Shown piece after piece: positions 23,973-33,263 of a stretch of DNA of 64,000 nucleotides. The stretch comes from Ensifer sp. LC11 (lineage in GTDB: Bacteria > Pseudomonadota > Alphaproteobacteria > Rhizobiales > Rhizobiaceae), in NCBI RefSeq assembly GCF_001695835.1, contig NZ_MBSO01000034.1:124001-188000 (forward strand). Reading direction: 5' to 3'. The notes under the pieces were generated by a model. The model was not told the DNA's origin. It saw nothing but the letters and a program-made list of their open reading frames with translations, and searched no databases. The position numbers were made by a program, and so were the translations under genes. How positions within the stretch are numbered: the stretch's first letter is position 1; the number at the start of each line of letters is the position of its first letter.

Positions 23973-24794
23973 TCAGTCGTCTTTCCACTCCGGCATGCGC
24001 TTGCCGAGAAACGCCCCGATGCCGTCCTCGGCGTCGCGCGCCAGCATGTTTTCGACCATGACGCCGACGGCGTAGTCGTAGGCCTCCGGCAGGTCCATTT
24101 CCGCCTGCCGATAGAAAGCTTCCTTGCCGATCTTCAGCGCCTGCGGCGACTTCGAGGCGATCACGGCAGCATATTTGTCGACGACCTGGCGCAGATACTG
24201 TTGCGGCACGATGCGGTTGACCAGGCCGAAATCCTTGGCGGTCGAGGCGTCGATCGTCTCGCCGGTCAAGAGCATCTCCATCGCCTGCTTGCGGTGCGCC
24301 GCCCGTGACAACGCCACCATCGGCGTCGAGCAGAACAGGCCGATATTGACGCCGGGCGTGCAGAAGGTGGAGCTGTCGGTGCAGATCGCCAGATCGCAAC
24401 TTGCAACAAGCTGGCAGCCCGCGGCCGTCGCAAGCCCGTCGATCTCGGCAATGACCGCCTGCGGCAGACGATTGATTTTCAGCATCAGGTCGGCGGCAAG
24501 GCGGATCGCTTGTTCGAAGAAGGCCCTACCCCTGTCGCCGTCCTCGCGATGTGCAGTCATTTCCTTGAGATCATGACCAGCGGAAAACAGCTTGCCCGAA
24601 GCGGCGAGCACGACAACCTTGATGTCCCTGGAGACGGCGACGGCATCGAACTCGGCGTGCAGCGCCTCCATCATGGCGATCGACAGCACGTTGGCCGGCG
24701 GGTTGTTGAGTGTCAGCCGCAGCACCGGCCCTGAACGTTCACGCAGCAGCAGGCCGTTCGGCTCCTCTTTCCTGAATGATACGACGTCGGCCAT
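23973..24794 (-). CDS. enoyl-CoA hydratase/isomerase family protein
   Basis: The 273-residue crotonase-fold protein shows the oxyanion-hole segments GKLFSAGHDLKEM (about 66-78) and LVASCDLAICTDSSTFCTPG (about 109-128) with GLFCSTPMVALSRA after them. It should act on a CoA thioester in the cytosol. The second catalytic position where hydratases carry Glu is not obvious (TPGVNIGLFCSTP), so hydratase activity is not certain and another crotonase reaction is possible. It ends 3 bases from the DMT gene, convergent. Confidence 0.85.
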   Translation of the reverse strand: MADVVSFRKEEPNGLLLRERSGPVLRLTLNNPPANVLSIAMMEALHAEFDAVAVSRDIKVVVLAASGKLFSAGHDLKEMTAHREDGDRGRAFFEQAIRLAADLMLKINRLPQAVIAEIDGLATAAGCQLVASCDLAICTDSSTFCTPGVNIGLFCSTPMVALSRAAHRKQAMEMLLTGETIDASTAKDFGLVNRIVPQQYLRQVVDKYAAVIASKSPQALKIGKEAFYRQAEMDLPEAYDYAVGVMVENMLARDAEDGIGAFLGKRMPEWKDD

Positions 24795-24961
24795 TTTCTT
24801 CTCCTAGGCATGAACTCGGCATGGTGGTACGCCGGTCGCGCGTGCCATGCAAGCAGACAGGATGGCCCGGCGGCGCATTCCCTCTACGACCTTTTTCCGC
24901 CTTGCGTCCGCCTGCCTGCCGGTCTCAGGTGAGCGCAGATATATGAAAGGATGCAGCCAGC

Positions 24962-25393
24962 ATGACCATCGAGCCGATCATGACAGTCGACGATCTCAAC
25001 CGCTTTCTCGACACGGATTTTCCGCAGGTCCACACCGACGGCAAGATCTTTCACGTAACGGCGGTCGGCCCCGGTTATGCCACCATGCGGCTCGATCCGA
25101 ACGAAAAACACATCCGCCCGGGCGGAACGGTCTCCGGCCCCACCCTCTTCGCGCTCGCCGATGTTTCCGCCTATATCGCGCTGATTGCCCATATCGGGCC
25201 GGTAGCACTTGCCGTCACCACCAATCTCAACATCAACTTCCTGCGCAAACCCGAGCCCGAACCGCTCGAATGCACCTGCCGGATCCTCAAACTCGGCAAG
25301 CGGCTCGCCGTTCTCGACGCGTCGATCGTCAAGGTCGGCGGCGACGATCTCGTCGCCCATGCAACGGCGACCTATTCGATTCCGCCGCGATAA
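24962..25393 (+). CDS. PaaI-type hotdog thioesterase
   Basis: This 143-residue protein has the hotdog acyl-CoA thioesterase pattern RPGGTVSGPTLFALADVSAY (about 52-71), where the Asp is the usual catalytic residue, and LAVTTNLNINFLRKPEP (about 82-98). The substrate would be a short or aromatic acyl-CoA. ATG at 24962 directly precedes TIEPIMTVDD; the ribosome site is weak. It lies upstream of the rplM promoter and divergent from the crotonase gene. Confidence 0.85.
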   Translation: MTIEPIMTVDDLNRFLDTDFPQVHTDGKIFHVTAVGPGYATMRLDPNEKHIRPGGTVSGPTLFALADVSAYIALIAHIGPVALAVTTNLNINFLRKPEPEPLECTCRILKLGKRLAVLDASIVKVGGDDLVAHATATYSIPPR

Positions 25394-25470
25394 TTTGTGG
25401 TATTCAAATACCTTACACGTAAATTATTGTTTTTACTTATATTTATTTCCACCGCACTGATTTCGCGTTC

Positions 25471-25499
25471 TTGACGCTCTTTTCGCACTTGCGTATAAG
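25471..25499 (+). promoter_or_regulatory. sigma-70-type promoter for rplM-rpsI
   Basis: TTGACG and TATAAG are separated by exactly 17 bases, about 120 bases before the rplM start. The preceding 60 bases are AT-rich, like an UP element. Confidence 0.7.
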
Positions 25500-25580
25500 C
25501 TGCCGCAGATCGCGGTCCTCACGGGCCGCTTTCTTCTTTTGTCCGGGAAACCGGCCAAAACCAAGCAACAAGAAACGCCC

Positions 25581-25594
25581 AGCGGTTCGCCGCT
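25581..25594 (+). promoter_or_regulatory. UUCG-tetraloop hairpin in the rplM leader
   Basis: AGCGG-TTCG-CCGCT is a perfect 5-bp stem with a UUCG loop, ending 23 bases before the rplM start. It could be an L13 autoregulatory leader element, by analogy with other ribosomal protein leaders. Confidence 0.4.
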
Positions 25595-25617
25595 CGGGTC
25601 CAAAGAAAGATTTTGAT

Positions 25618-26082
25618 ATGGCAACCTTCGTTCAGAAGCCTGCAGAGGTGGAGAAGAAGTGGATCATCATCGACGCCGAAGGCCTCGTTGTTGGTCGCCT
25701 CGCTTCCCTCATCGCAAACCGCCTGCGCGGCAAGCACAAAGCTACCTTCACCCCGCATGTTGACGACGGCGACAACGTTATCGTCATCAACGCCGAGAAG
25801 GCAGTTCTGACGGGCAAGAAGTACACCGACAAGAAGTACTACTGGCACACCGGCTACCCCGGCGGCATCAAGGAGCGCACCGCGCGCCAGATCATCGAAG
25901 GCCGCTTCCCGGAGCGCGTCATCGAGAAGGCCGTCGAGCGCATGGTTCCGCGCGGCCCGCTCGGCCGTCGCCAGATGAAGAACCTGCGCGTTTACGCAGG
26001 CGCCAACCACCCGCATGAAGCACAGCAGCCGAGCGTCCTCGACGTCGCCAAGCTGAACAGCAAGAACACAAGGAGCGCCTGA
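25618..26082 (+). CDS. rplM: 50S ribosomal protein L13
   Basis: The 154-residue protein starts [20 protein letters not shown] and shows the L13 core [32 protein letters not shown] and [19 protein letters not shown]. It is an early-assembling 23S rRNA-binding protein. It is 2 bases upstream of rpsI, the near-universal L13-S9 operon. An upstream in-frame extension to 25471 overlaps the promoter and is rejected. Confidence 0.98.
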   Translation: MATFVQKPAEVEKKWIIIDAEGLVVGRLASLIANRLRGKHKATFTPHVDDGDNVIVINAEKAVLTGKKYTDKKYYWHTGYPGGIKERTARQIIEGRFPERVIEKAVERMVPRGPLGRRQMKNLRVYAGANHPHEAQQPSVLDVAKLNSKNTRSA

Positions 26083-26084
26083 TA

Positions 26085-26552
26085 ATGGCTGACCTTTCCG
26101 CTCTCAAGGACATCGCCACGACCGCGGAACCGGCTGCTCCGGTTCACGTCAAGAAGGTCGACGCTCAGGGCCGCTCCTACGCGACCGGCAAGCGTAAGAA
26201 CGCTGTTGCCCGCGTATGGGTCAAGCCGGGCACCGGCAAGATCACCATCAACGGCAAGCCGTACCTCGACTACTTCGCTCGTCCGGTTCTGCAGATGATC
26301 CTGCAGCAGCCGATCGTCGCTGCTGCCCGTGACGGCCAGTTCGACATCGACGCGACGGTCGCTGGCGGTGGTCTCTCCGGCCAGGCCGGTGCCGTTCGTC
26401 ACGGCATCTCCAAGGCACTCACCTACTTCGAACCGGGCCTGCGCTCGGTCCTGAAGCGTGGTGGCTTCCTCACCCGCGACAGCCGCGTGGTCGAGCGTAA
26501 GAAGTACGGCCGTGCAAAGGCACGTCGTTCGTTCCAGTTCTCGAAGCGTTAA
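26085..26552 (+). CDS. rpsI: 30S ribosomal protein S9
   Basis: The 155-residue protein has the S9 motifs [21 protein letters not shown] and the C-terminal [18 protein letters not shown] that reaches the P-site tRNA. The N-terminal 35-residue extension ([18 protein letters not shown]) is usual in alphaproteobacteria. It is co-transcribed with rplM and followed by a strong terminator. Confidence 0.98.
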   Translation: MADLSALKDIATTAEPAAPVHVKKVDAQGRSYATGKRKNAVARVWVKPGTGKITINGKPYLDYFARPVLQMILQQPIVAAARDGQFDIDATVAGGGLSGQAGAVRHGISKALTYFEPGLRSVLKRGGFLTRDSRVVERKKYGRAKARRSFQFSKR

Positions 26553-26573
26553 TCGCTTCCGACTGCGACTTGG

Positions 26574-26602
26574 AAAGGCGGGGCTTTGCTCCGCCTTTTT
26601 TT
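26574..26602 (+). terminator. intrinsic terminator of rplM-rpsI
   Basis: GGCGG-GGCTTTGCT-CCGCC followed by a run of seven or more T. Confidence 0.85.
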
Positions 26603-26652
26603 GTTACCATCTCAGGAACTGTATCCCGCAACGTCAACGTCCGAGGCATCGC

Positions 26653-26988
26653 ACGACCGACTCCCCCGTCGCCAAGACCCCCGAGCCTCCCTATTACATC
26701 GTCACCTTCTCCTCGCGGCGCACCGCCGGCGATCACGGCTACGATAACATGGGCACGGAGATGGAGCGGCTCGCCCGCGAACAACCCGGCTTTCTCGGCC
26801 TGGAAAGCGTGCGCGGCGCCGATGGCTTCGGCATTACCAATTCCTATTGGGCGGACGAAGCAAGCATTGCCGCGTGGAAAAGCGACGTCCGTCACCTGAC
26901 CGCCCAGCGGCTCGGACGCGAGCGCTGGTACGAGGACTACCAGGTCCGCGTCGGCAGGATCGAACGGCAGTACGGGTTCGAGCGCTAG
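26653..26988 (+). CDS. antibiotic biosynthesis monooxygenase (ABM)-domain protein, apparent ACG start
   Basis: The 111-residue product reads TDSPVAKTPEPPYYIVTFSS, then MERLAREQPGFLGLESVRG and SYWADEASIAAWKSDVRHL. This is the dimeric alpha-beta barrel pattern of ABM-domain proteins such as YcnE-type monooxygenases. The frame has no ATG, GTG or TTG before the conserved domain except far upstream inside rpsI. An ACG at 26653 sits 7 bases after GAGG and is followed by ACC-GAC, so the protein may start there, or the gene may have a mutated ATG. Function is unknown. Confidence 0.7.
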   Translation, partial: TTDSPVAKTPEPPYYIVTFSSRRTAGDHGYDNMGTEMERLAREQPGFLGLESVRGADGFGITNSYWADEASIAAWKSDVRHLTAQRLGRERWYEDYQVRVGRIERQYGFER

Positions 26989-27072
26989 TTCGGTCAGTTC
27001 GCCGCCCTATGACGAAGGCGATCAGATCGCCAGCCCTAATTGAAATATGGAATACTTTCTGTTGCGAGTGAA

Positions 27073-27723
27073 CTAGTAAAGCGTCCTCTGGTAGGCCTCT
27101 TCCAGATTGTCGTCCATTTTGCGCATCTCATCCTTATCGCTGGGCGCGCCAGTTGTTTCATCCAGAATGAACTTCATAAGCGACGGCATCTCGTTGCGAT
27201 CCTGAAAATGATCCGGGTTCCACAAATGGGAGCGCCGAAGTGCCTTGGCGCAGTGTATGAAAACCTCGCTCACTTCGACCACGATCGCGAGTTTGGGAGT
27301 GCGGTCATTGACCTTCATGCTCGCCAGAAGTTCAGGGTCATTCACCAGACTCGCGCGCCCGTTCACGCGCAATGTGTCATCATACCCCGGAATGAAAAAC
27401 AGTAGTCCAACGCTCGGATTGGCGAGAATATTGACCAAACTATCGAGACGGTTGTTGCCGGGGCGGTCCGGTATCGCCAGCGTTAGCTCATCAAGAATTT
27501 TGACAAAACCGACAGGATCACCACGGGGGCTGACATCAGCTTTACCGTCCAGATTCTGCGTGCCGATGCACAAGAATGGCGAACGCCTGATAAATTCCTG
27601 CGCATGCTGCCCGAGGGTGTTCTGACTTTTCTGTATGGCCAGAGCATGTGTCGCATCAAATAGACTTCGAAGGGATACTTCATCCCTTATGACGAAGTCT
27701 GGATTAACTCGGAACCCCTTCAT
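27073..27723 (-). CDS. pyridoxamine 5'-phosphate oxidase family (PPOX) flavoprotein
   Basis: The 216-residue protein matches the MSMEG_1061-type PPOX group. It has SPFLCIGTQNLDGKADVSPR (about 49-68), IPDRPGNNRLDSLVNIL (about 84-100) and VGLLFFIPGYDDTLRVNGRA (about 104-123), with a C-terminal FIHCAKALRRSHLWNP. Members bind FMN or a deazaflavin and act on unknown small molecules. The local base composition is more AT-rich than its neighbours, which with the nearby palindrome hints at acquisition. Confidence 0.85.
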   Translation of the reverse strand: MKGFRVNPDFVIRDEVSLRSLFDATHALAIQKSQNTLGQHAQEFIRRSPFLCIGTQNLDGKADVSPRGDPVGFVKILDELTLAIPDRPGNNRLDSLVNILANPSVGLLFFIPGYDDTLRVNGRASLVNDPELLASMKVNDRTPKLAIVVEVSEVFIHCAKALRRSHLWNPDHFQDRNEMPSLMKFILDETTGAPSDKDEMRKMDDNLEEAYQRTLY

Positions 27724-28050
27724 TCTACTACCTTTCGAAGTTCTCGCGTTGGACTGGCTCGCCTAGATAGGTGTTATAGACATGCATGCCGGTTTGCCGG
27801 TTCATCTAACTCGCCTCGATTTTACGGCGAGCCGACCTCAGCGTTACGATAGGTCGTGCCGATGTTCAGGCGGATTTTGGATTAGATACAGGATGTTCAG
27901 CGGTCCTTGATGTACGTACATCAAGGACCGTCGGCGGTCAATGCTGGGTTGCGGCAGGAGGCTGGCGCGGGTACTCAAGGACGCGTCGATGGCTTGAGGA
28001 TTCCCTGCTGTCGCAAAAACCAACGGTTCGCGACTTTTCCCGGAATTGCC
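27724..28050. other. 327-bp intergenic region with palindrome
   Basis: It holds the promoter side of the PPOX gene, a CTCGCC/GGCGAG hairpin near 27811-27832, and the 30-bp palindrome listed separately. No gene is visible. Confidence 0.5.
27901..27930. repeat. 30-bp perfect palindrome
   Basis: CGGTCCTTGATGTAC is followed immediately by its exact reverse complement, giving two 15-bp arms with no spacer. Possible roles include an operator or a terminator-like structure, but no T-run follows it. Confidence 0.85.
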
Positions 28051-28524
28051 TTAAATCGGCAGTTCCGTCGTCGACTTCAGCTCCCGCAGCACGAAGCTCG
28101 ACACGACGGTGCGCACATGCGGGTTGCGCATCAGATAGCGCGTCATGAAGGCATCGTAGCTTTCGACGTCGTTGGCGCGGATCTTCAGCATGTAATCGAA
28201 GGTGCCGGATAGTGCATAACACTCCATGATTTCCGGCCGGTCGCGCACGACCGCCGAAAAGGCGGCGATCGCCTCGTCGTGGTGATCCTCCAGCGTCACA
28301 TGGGCGATGATGCAGAGTTTCAGATCCAGCTTTGCCGGGTCGAGCAGCGCGACACGCTTGCGGATGACACCGTCGGTTTCCAACTCCTGCAGCCGCCGCC
28401 AAGCCGAACTCTGCGACATGCCGGCCTTCTCCGCCAGCTCCGAAAGCGACTGGCCGCTATCGGCCTGAATCAGTCGCAGCAGCTTGCGAAGCGGCTGAAA
28501 GTTTTCCTTCAAATCGGACGGCAT
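28051..28524 (-). CDS. Lrp/AsnC-family transcriptional regulator
   Basis: From MPSDLKENFQPLRKLL (GGGAGGAAAT upstream) the 157-residue protein has an N-terminal helix-turn-helix LSELAEKAGMSQSSAWRRLQ (about 23-42) and an AsnC-type ligand domain ending YDAFMTRYLMRNPHVRTVVS. It is divergent from phhA with 115 bases between starts, the usual placement of the regulator that activates phenylalanine hydroxylase. It probably senses an aromatic amino acid. Confidence 0.9.
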   Translation of the reverse strand: MPSDLKENFQPLRKLLRLIQADSGQSLSELAEKAGMSQSSAWRRLQELETDGVIRKRVALLDPAKLDLKLCIIAHVTLEDHHDEAIAAFSAVVRDRPEIMECYALSGTFDYMLKIRANDVESYDAFMTRYLMRNPHVRTVVSSFVLRELKSTTELPI

Positions 28525-28639
28525 AGCGAAATTTCCTCCCGCTAACAGGCGACTGCCTGACAACTCTGAAACAAATACTCGCTCCATCAGCGATACAATT
28601 GCAACAGGAGAAGTTGTTCTGACGAGATGAGGAGGCGTC

Positions 28640-29431
28640 ATGACCAAGGAAAGCACCTATACCGCCAAGCTGCCGGAGCCTGACGGCACCTATCTTTACA
28701 CCCCGGAAGAAGATGCGATCTGGGGCGAGCTTTATCAGCGGCAGATGAAGCTTCTCGCCGACAAGGCCTGCGACGAATATCTGGAAGGCGCAAGAACACT
28801 CGATCTCGGACCGCACCACGTGCCGCAGCTGAAGGACGTGAACCGCCGTCTCGCCGAGACCACCGGCTTCGGCGTCGAAGGCGTCCCCGCTCTCATCGCC
28901 CCGTCACGGTTTTATGAGCTTCTCGCGCAGGGCAAGTTTCCGCTGGCGACCTTCATTCGGCGGCGCGAGCACATCGACTACATCGAAGAGCCCGACATCT
29001 TCCACGAAGTCTTCGGCCACTGCCCGCTGCTGACCAACCAGAGTTACGCCCATTTCGTCCGGCGCTTCGGCGAAAAGGCAGTCTCGCTCGGCAAGGGCTA
29101 TTCCTGGCACATGTTCCGGATCTTCTGGTTCACCGTCGAGTTCGGCCTGATCAATACGCCGAAGGGCCGCCGCTGCTATGGTGCCGGCATTGTCTCGTCA
29201 CCGAACGAGACACGCAACGCCATGGAGACACCAGGCGTCGAGTTCCGGCCGTTCGATCTGATGACCGTGCTGCGCACGCCCTATCGCATCGATATCGTCC
29301 AGCCGATCTATTACGTGATCGACAGTTTCGCCCAGCTCGAAACGATCATCGAGGAGGATATCACCGCACGCATCACCGAAGCGAAGGCCCTTGGCGACTT
29401 CGCCCCGACCTACGAGGCCAAGGCCTCGTAA
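28640..29431 (+). CDS. phhA: phenylalanine-4-hydroxylase
   Basis: The 263-residue monomeric bacterial enzyme hydroxylates phenylalanine to tyrosine with a pterin and iron. Iron ligands are in EPDIFHEVFGHCPLL (about 116-130, two His) with the later Glu in WFTVEFGLINT (about 165). Length matches bacterial PhhA and lacks the N-terminal regulatory domain of animal enzymes. GAGGAGG precedes the ATG. It is divergent from its likely Lrp-type regulator. Confidence 0.95.
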   Translation: MTKESTYTAKLPEPDGTYLYTPEEDAIWGELYQRQMKLLADKACDEYLEGARTLDLGPHHVPQLKDVNRRLAETTGFGVEGVPALIAPSRFYELLAQGKFPLATFIRRREHIDYIEEPDIFHEVFGHCPLLTNQSYAHFVRRFGEKAVSLGKGYSWHMFRIFWFTVEFGLINTPKGRRCYGAGIVSSPNETRNAMETPGVEFRPFDLMTVLRTPYRIDIVQPIYYVIDSFAQLETIIEEDITARITEAKALGDFAPTYEAKAS

Positions 29432-29556
29432 TAGCCAAACATTCGGCCGGCAGGGCCTTGCCTTGCCGGCAACGATTGTCCAACGTCGCGCACCACACGT
29501 TCGAGCAGGATGCACCCAGAAGGTGCGCTTATCCCGCTCTGAAGCAGAGGCGGACT

Positions 29557-30519
29557 ATGGCGAACAGGACAATCGATCATGCGCTGACGGCGCGTTCACT
29601 GACATCGGCAGCATCCGACCCGACGCATGCCGGCATCCTCTCCTTCATGCGACGCAAGTATTCGAAGCAGTTGAAAGGCGCCGATGCGGTCGTCTGGGGC
29701 ATTCCCTTCGACGCCGCGACGTCCAACCGTCCTGGCGCCCGTTTCGGACCACAGGCGATCCGCCGTGCCTCGGCGATCTTCGACAACGACCCGCAATATC
29801 CGTTCGAGCGCGACCTCTTTGCCGAAATGGCGACGATCGACTACGGCGATTGCCTGCTCGATTACGGGAACCATGCGAAGACGCCGGCGACGATCGAGCG
29901 CGAAGCGGCGAAGATCATCAAGAGCGGCGCCTACCTGCAGACGCTCGGCGGCGATCATTTCGTCACCTACCCGATCCTGAAAGCGCATGCGGCCATCCAT
30001 GGTCCCCTCGCCCTCGTCCAGTTCGACGCCCACCAGGATACCTGGCCGGACGAGCGCGGGCGGATCGACCACGGCTCCTTCGTCGGCCGTGCGGCGCGCG
30101 AAGGCCTGATCGACACCGACGCGTCGATCCAGATCGGCATCCGCACCCATGCGCCCGAGGATTGCGGCATTCGTATCCTCTACGGCTACGATGTCGAGGA
30201 GATGAGCGCGACGGAGATTGCCAACACGATCATCCAGCAGGTGGGCGAGCGCAAGGCGTACCTCAGCTTCGATATCGACTGCCTCGATCCCGCCTATGCG
30301 CCCGGTACCGGCACGCCGGTCGCCGGTGGCCCGTCGAGCGCCAAGATCCTCTCGGTGTTGCGCAAGCTCGGCGCGCTGACGGTCGTCGGCAGCGATGTCG
30401 TGGAGGTTGCGCCCGCTTACGACCACGCGGACATTACTGCGATCGCCGGTGCGACGGTCGCCATGTACATGCTGGGGCTGCATGCGGAGAAGCTTGCTGA
30501 GCGCGCTCCACTGCGCTGA
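29557..30519 (+). CDS. speB: agmatinase (ureohydrolase family)
   Basis: The 320-residue protein carries the binuclear manganese motifs GGDHFVTYPI, QFDAHQDTW and SFDIDCLDPAYAPGTGTP. It should hydrolyse agmatine to putrescine and urea, although other guanidino substrates are possible within this family. ATG at 29557 follows AGAGG. The long frame reaching back to 29458 is rejected. It lies 126 bases after phhA. Confidence 0.9.
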   Translation: MANRTIDHALTARSLTSAASDPTHAGILSFMRRKYSKQLKGADAVVWGIPFDAATSNRPGARFGPQAIRRASAIFDNDPQYPFERDLFAEMATIDYGDCLLDYGNHAKTPATIEREAAKIIKSGAYLQTLGGDHFVTYPILKAHAAIHGPLALVQFDAHQDTWPDERGRIDHGSFVGRAAREGLIDTDASIQIGIRTHAPEDCGIRILYGYDVEEMSATEIANTIIQQVGERKAYLSFDIDCLDPAYAPGTGTPVAGGPSSAKILSVLRKLGALTVVGSDVVEVAPAYDHADITAIAGATVAMYMLGLHAEKLAERAPLR

Positions 30520-30730
30520 AGTCAAGCGCCGCCGTTGCGACCGGGGGCCGCTGCTTGTATAGAAACGGACAGGGCTGGCGGCGGTCCGCCTGCCTGTTGA
30601 GAAATTGATTCAATTCTATGCCAGACTGATTCCGAAACGATCGGTAAGGCACTGGCGGGATGAGGAAAAGTGTCCGCGGTTTTCCGTCCGCATCCTGCCG
30701 CAACCGATGACCTAACAGAATGGGAAAATC

Positions 30731-31663
30731 ATGAAACCGAAGATCTTCATCGATGGCGAACACGGCACCACGGGCCTGCAGATCCGCACGCGCATGGCCG
30801 GCCGCAGCGATCTCGAACTGCTTTCCATTCCGGAAGCGGAACGACGCAACGCCGCGATGCGCGAAGATCTCCTGAACGATGCCGACATCGCCATCCTGTG
30901 CTTGCCTGACGACGCTTCGCGCGAAGCCGTTTCCATGGTTTCCGGCAACAACAAGGTACGCATCATCGACACTTCGACCGCGCACCGCATCGCGCCCGAC
31001 TGGGCCTATGGCTTTGCCGAAATGGACAGGGCGCAGCCGGAGAAGATCCGCGATGCCCGCCATGTCGCCAATCCCGGCTGCTATCCGACCGGCGCGATCG
31101 GCGTGATCCGGCCGCTGCGCCAGGCCGGCATCCTGCCGGACGGCTATCCGGTGACGGTCAATGCAGTCTCCGGTTACACCGGCGGCGGCAAGCAGATGAT
31201 CGCGCAGATGGAAGACGAAACCAATCCGGAACACATCAGCGCGCCGCACTTCCTCTACGGCCTGCCGCTCAAGCACAAGCACGTGCCCGAGATGAAGATG
31301 CACGGCCTGCTCGACCGTGCCCCGGTTTTCGCCCCATCGGTCGGCAAGTTCGCGCAAGGCATGATCGTGCAGGTTCCGCTCTACCTTGAAGACCTCGCCG
31401 CCGGCACCACGCTGGAGACGATCCACGCAGCACTCGTCGCGCATTATGTCGACCAGTCGATCGTCGAGGTCGTGCCGCTCGCGACAAGCGATAAGCTCGC
31501 CCGCATCGACGCAACCGAGCTTGCCGGCAAGGACACGATGAAGCTCTTCGTCTTCGGCACCAGCGGCGGCAATCATGTGAACCTGGTCGCGCTGCTCGAC
31601 AATCTGGGCAAGGGCGCGTCGGGCGCTGCCGTGCAGAACATGGACTTGATGCTGTCGGCCTGA
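30731..31663 (+). CDS. argC: N-acetyl-gamma-glutamyl-phosphate reductase (type 2)
   Basis: The 310-residue enzyme reduces N-acetylglutamyl phosphate in arginine biosynthesis. [19 protein letters not shown] is the NADP-binding start, [13 protein letters not shown] carries the catalytic Cys (about 117), and the substrate loop is YTGGGKQMI. The short length is the type-2 form typical of rhizobia, while type-1 enzymes are about 340-350 residues. A terminator follows. Confidence 0.95.
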   Translation: MKPKIFIDGEHGTTGLQIRTRMAGRSDLELLSIPEAERRNAAMREDLLNDADIAILCLPDDASREAVSMVSGNNKVRIIDTSTAHRIAPDWAYGFAEMDRAQPEKIRDARHVANPGCYPTGAIGVIRPLRQAGILPDGYPVTVNAVSGYTGGGKQMIAQMEDETNPEHISAPHFLYGLPLKHKHVPEMKMHGLLDRAPVFAPSVGKFAQGMIVQVPLYLEDLAAGTTLETIHAALVAHYVDQSIVEVVPLATSDKLARIDATELAGKDTMKLFVFGTSGGNHVNLVALLDNLGKGASGAAVQNMDLMLSA

Positions 31664-31686
31664 TCGACGACATCGCCTGAAAAGCA

Positions 31687-31721
31687 AAAGACCCCGGTGA
31701 GGCGCTCACCGGGGTCTTTTT
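31687..31721. terminator. bidirectional intrinsic terminator, argC/ctaA
   Basis: AGACCCCGGTGA and TCACCGGGGTCT form a 12-bp stem with A-run before and T-run after, serving both convergent genes. Confidence 0.9.
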
Positions 31722-31742
31722 GTTGATGATGTCCGTCGACTG

Positions 31743-32849
31743 TCAGTCGCGCAGTTCGATCGCCGTTGGTCGCGGATATTCGCCAAAGAAACCGCGCCAA
31801 TGGGCAATCGCAAAGCCAAGGACGACGAGTGCGCCACCCTGGTGCGCCACACCCCAACCGATCGGCACCTGCAAGACCAGCGTCATAATGCCGATCACCG
31901 CCTGCGCCGAGACGAGCAGGAACAGGAGCACCGAGCGGCGCGCATGCGTGGTTTCCGGAGCGGCTCGCAGCGAGGCGATCATGTGCATCAGCGCGAAAGC
32001 AAAGAGCACATAGGCGCCGATGCGGTGAACGAACTGCACCGTCTTCGGGTTCTCGAACAGGTTGATCCACCAGGGCTGCTGCAGGAACAGGTCCTGCGGG
32101 ATGATGGCACCATCCATCAACGGCCAGGTGTTGTAGCTGAAGCCGGCATCAAGGCCGGCAACGAGCGCGCCGAGATAGATCTGGAACAGGCTCATGACTG
32201 CGATGATCGCCGCCATCTTGCGCGAGCGATCGGTCGGCGCGGTATCGCCAGAATGGGAACTGAGCCCGCGAAAAATCCACATGCACGCGGCAAAGATCAG
32301 ACAGGCGATGACGAGATGCGTCGCCAGCCGGTACTGACTGACCTCGGTGCGGTCGACGAGGCCGGAGGAAACCATCCACCAGCCGATAAAGCCCTGAAAC
32401 CCACCCAGCGCCAGAATGCCGAGTAGCGGCATGCGCAACCGGCGCTCGACCCGGCCGGTAAACCAGAAGAAGGCGAGCGGCAGGGCGAAGATCAGCCCGA
32501 TGGTGCGTGCCAGCAGACGATGCGCCCATTCCCACCAGAAGATGGTCTTGAACTCGTCAACCGTCATGCCGTTGTTCATCTGCTGGTATTGCGGGATGCG
32601 TTGATAGAGCTGGAACTCTTCTTCCCACTCCGCAGCCGAAAGCGGCGGGATCACGCCGTGGATCGGCTTCCATTCCGTGATCGACAGACCCGATTCGGTC
32701 AGCCGCGTGGCACCCCCGACAAGGACCAGCGCAAAGAGCGTAAAAAGAACGACGGCAAGCCAGGCGCGGATCTGCCGGCGGTTGCGGTCGGTCTTGCCGA
32801 TCTCGTTTCGAAGCATCTGTTCTGTCGCCATTTCGACGCCGGCCATCAT
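31743..32849 (-). CDS. ctaA: heme A synthase (CtaA/Cox15 type 2)
   Basis: The 368-residue inner-membrane protein has about eight membrane segments. It shows the family motifs [20 protein letters not shown] (about 41-60), [14 protein letters not shown]-type segment [13 protein letters not shown] and the later [13 protein letters not shown], whose histidines bind heme. It oxidises heme O to heme A for cytochrome aa3 oxidase. The start [11 protein letters not shown] has AGAGGGA upstream. It is convergent with argC. Confidence 0.93.
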   Translation of the reverse strand: MMAGVEMATEQMLRNEIGKTDRNRRQIRAWLAVVLFTLFALVLVGGATRLTESGLSITEWKPIHGVIPPLSAAEWEEEFQLYQRIPQYQQMNNGMTVDEFKTIFWWEWAHRLLARTIGLIFALPLAFFWFTGRVERRLRMPLLGILALGGFQGFIGWWMVSSGLVDRTEVSQYRLATHLVIACLIFAACMWIFRGLSSHSGDTAPTDRSRKMAAIIAVMSLFQIYLGALVAGLDAGFSYNTWPLMDGAIIPQDLFLQQPWWINLFENPKTVQFVHRIGAYVLFAFALMHMIASLRAAPETTHARRSVLLFLLVSAQAVIGIMTLVLQVPIGWGVAHQGGALVVLGFAIAHWRGFFGEYPRPTAIELRD

Positions 32850-33017
32850 TGTCCCTCTGATATCGCAGGGTTGTCGGCGGAGTGACCGGACGGATCAACG
32901 GTCACTCCTCTCGGAAAGCCGTTGATTTGCACCAGAGCAGCATGCAAAACAAGGCCGAAACCTTTGCGGCATGCGGTCGCGGCCGGTCCGCGCCCATTTG
33001 CCTATGAAAGATATGAA

Positions 33018-33230
33018 ATGCCCGTACGCCTCAGAAAGCTGATCGGCACGATCCTGATCATCATCCTCGTCATCGTTTACGCGCTGGCCGCCGTTACCTT
33101 TGCCTCGCTGCTTTTGGGTGCTGCACCCTGGTGGGTGCATCTGGCCTATTTCTTCTTCACCGGCCTGCTCTGGATATTGCCGGCGATGCTGATTATCAAA
33201 TGGATGGAAAGGCCGGCGCGTGACCGCTGA
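33018..33230 (+). CDS. DUF2842-type two-TM membrane protein
   Basis: The 70-residue protein MPVRLRKLIGTILIIILVIV has two hydrophobic segments (about 9-32 and 38-60) with the motif GAAPWWVHLAYFFFTGLLWI. This is the DUF2842 pattern of alphaproteobacteria; function unknown. A longer frame from 32922 has no ribosome site. It is 33 bases upstream of the phosphoesterase gene and likely co-transcribed with it. Confidence 0.8.
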   Translation: MPVRLRKLIGTILIIILVIVYALAAVTFASLLLGAAPWWVHLAYFFFTGLLWILPAMLIIKWMERPARDR

Positions 33231-33263
33231 GCCTCTGTGCGGCAGCCATTCGAGGAGACGCCC

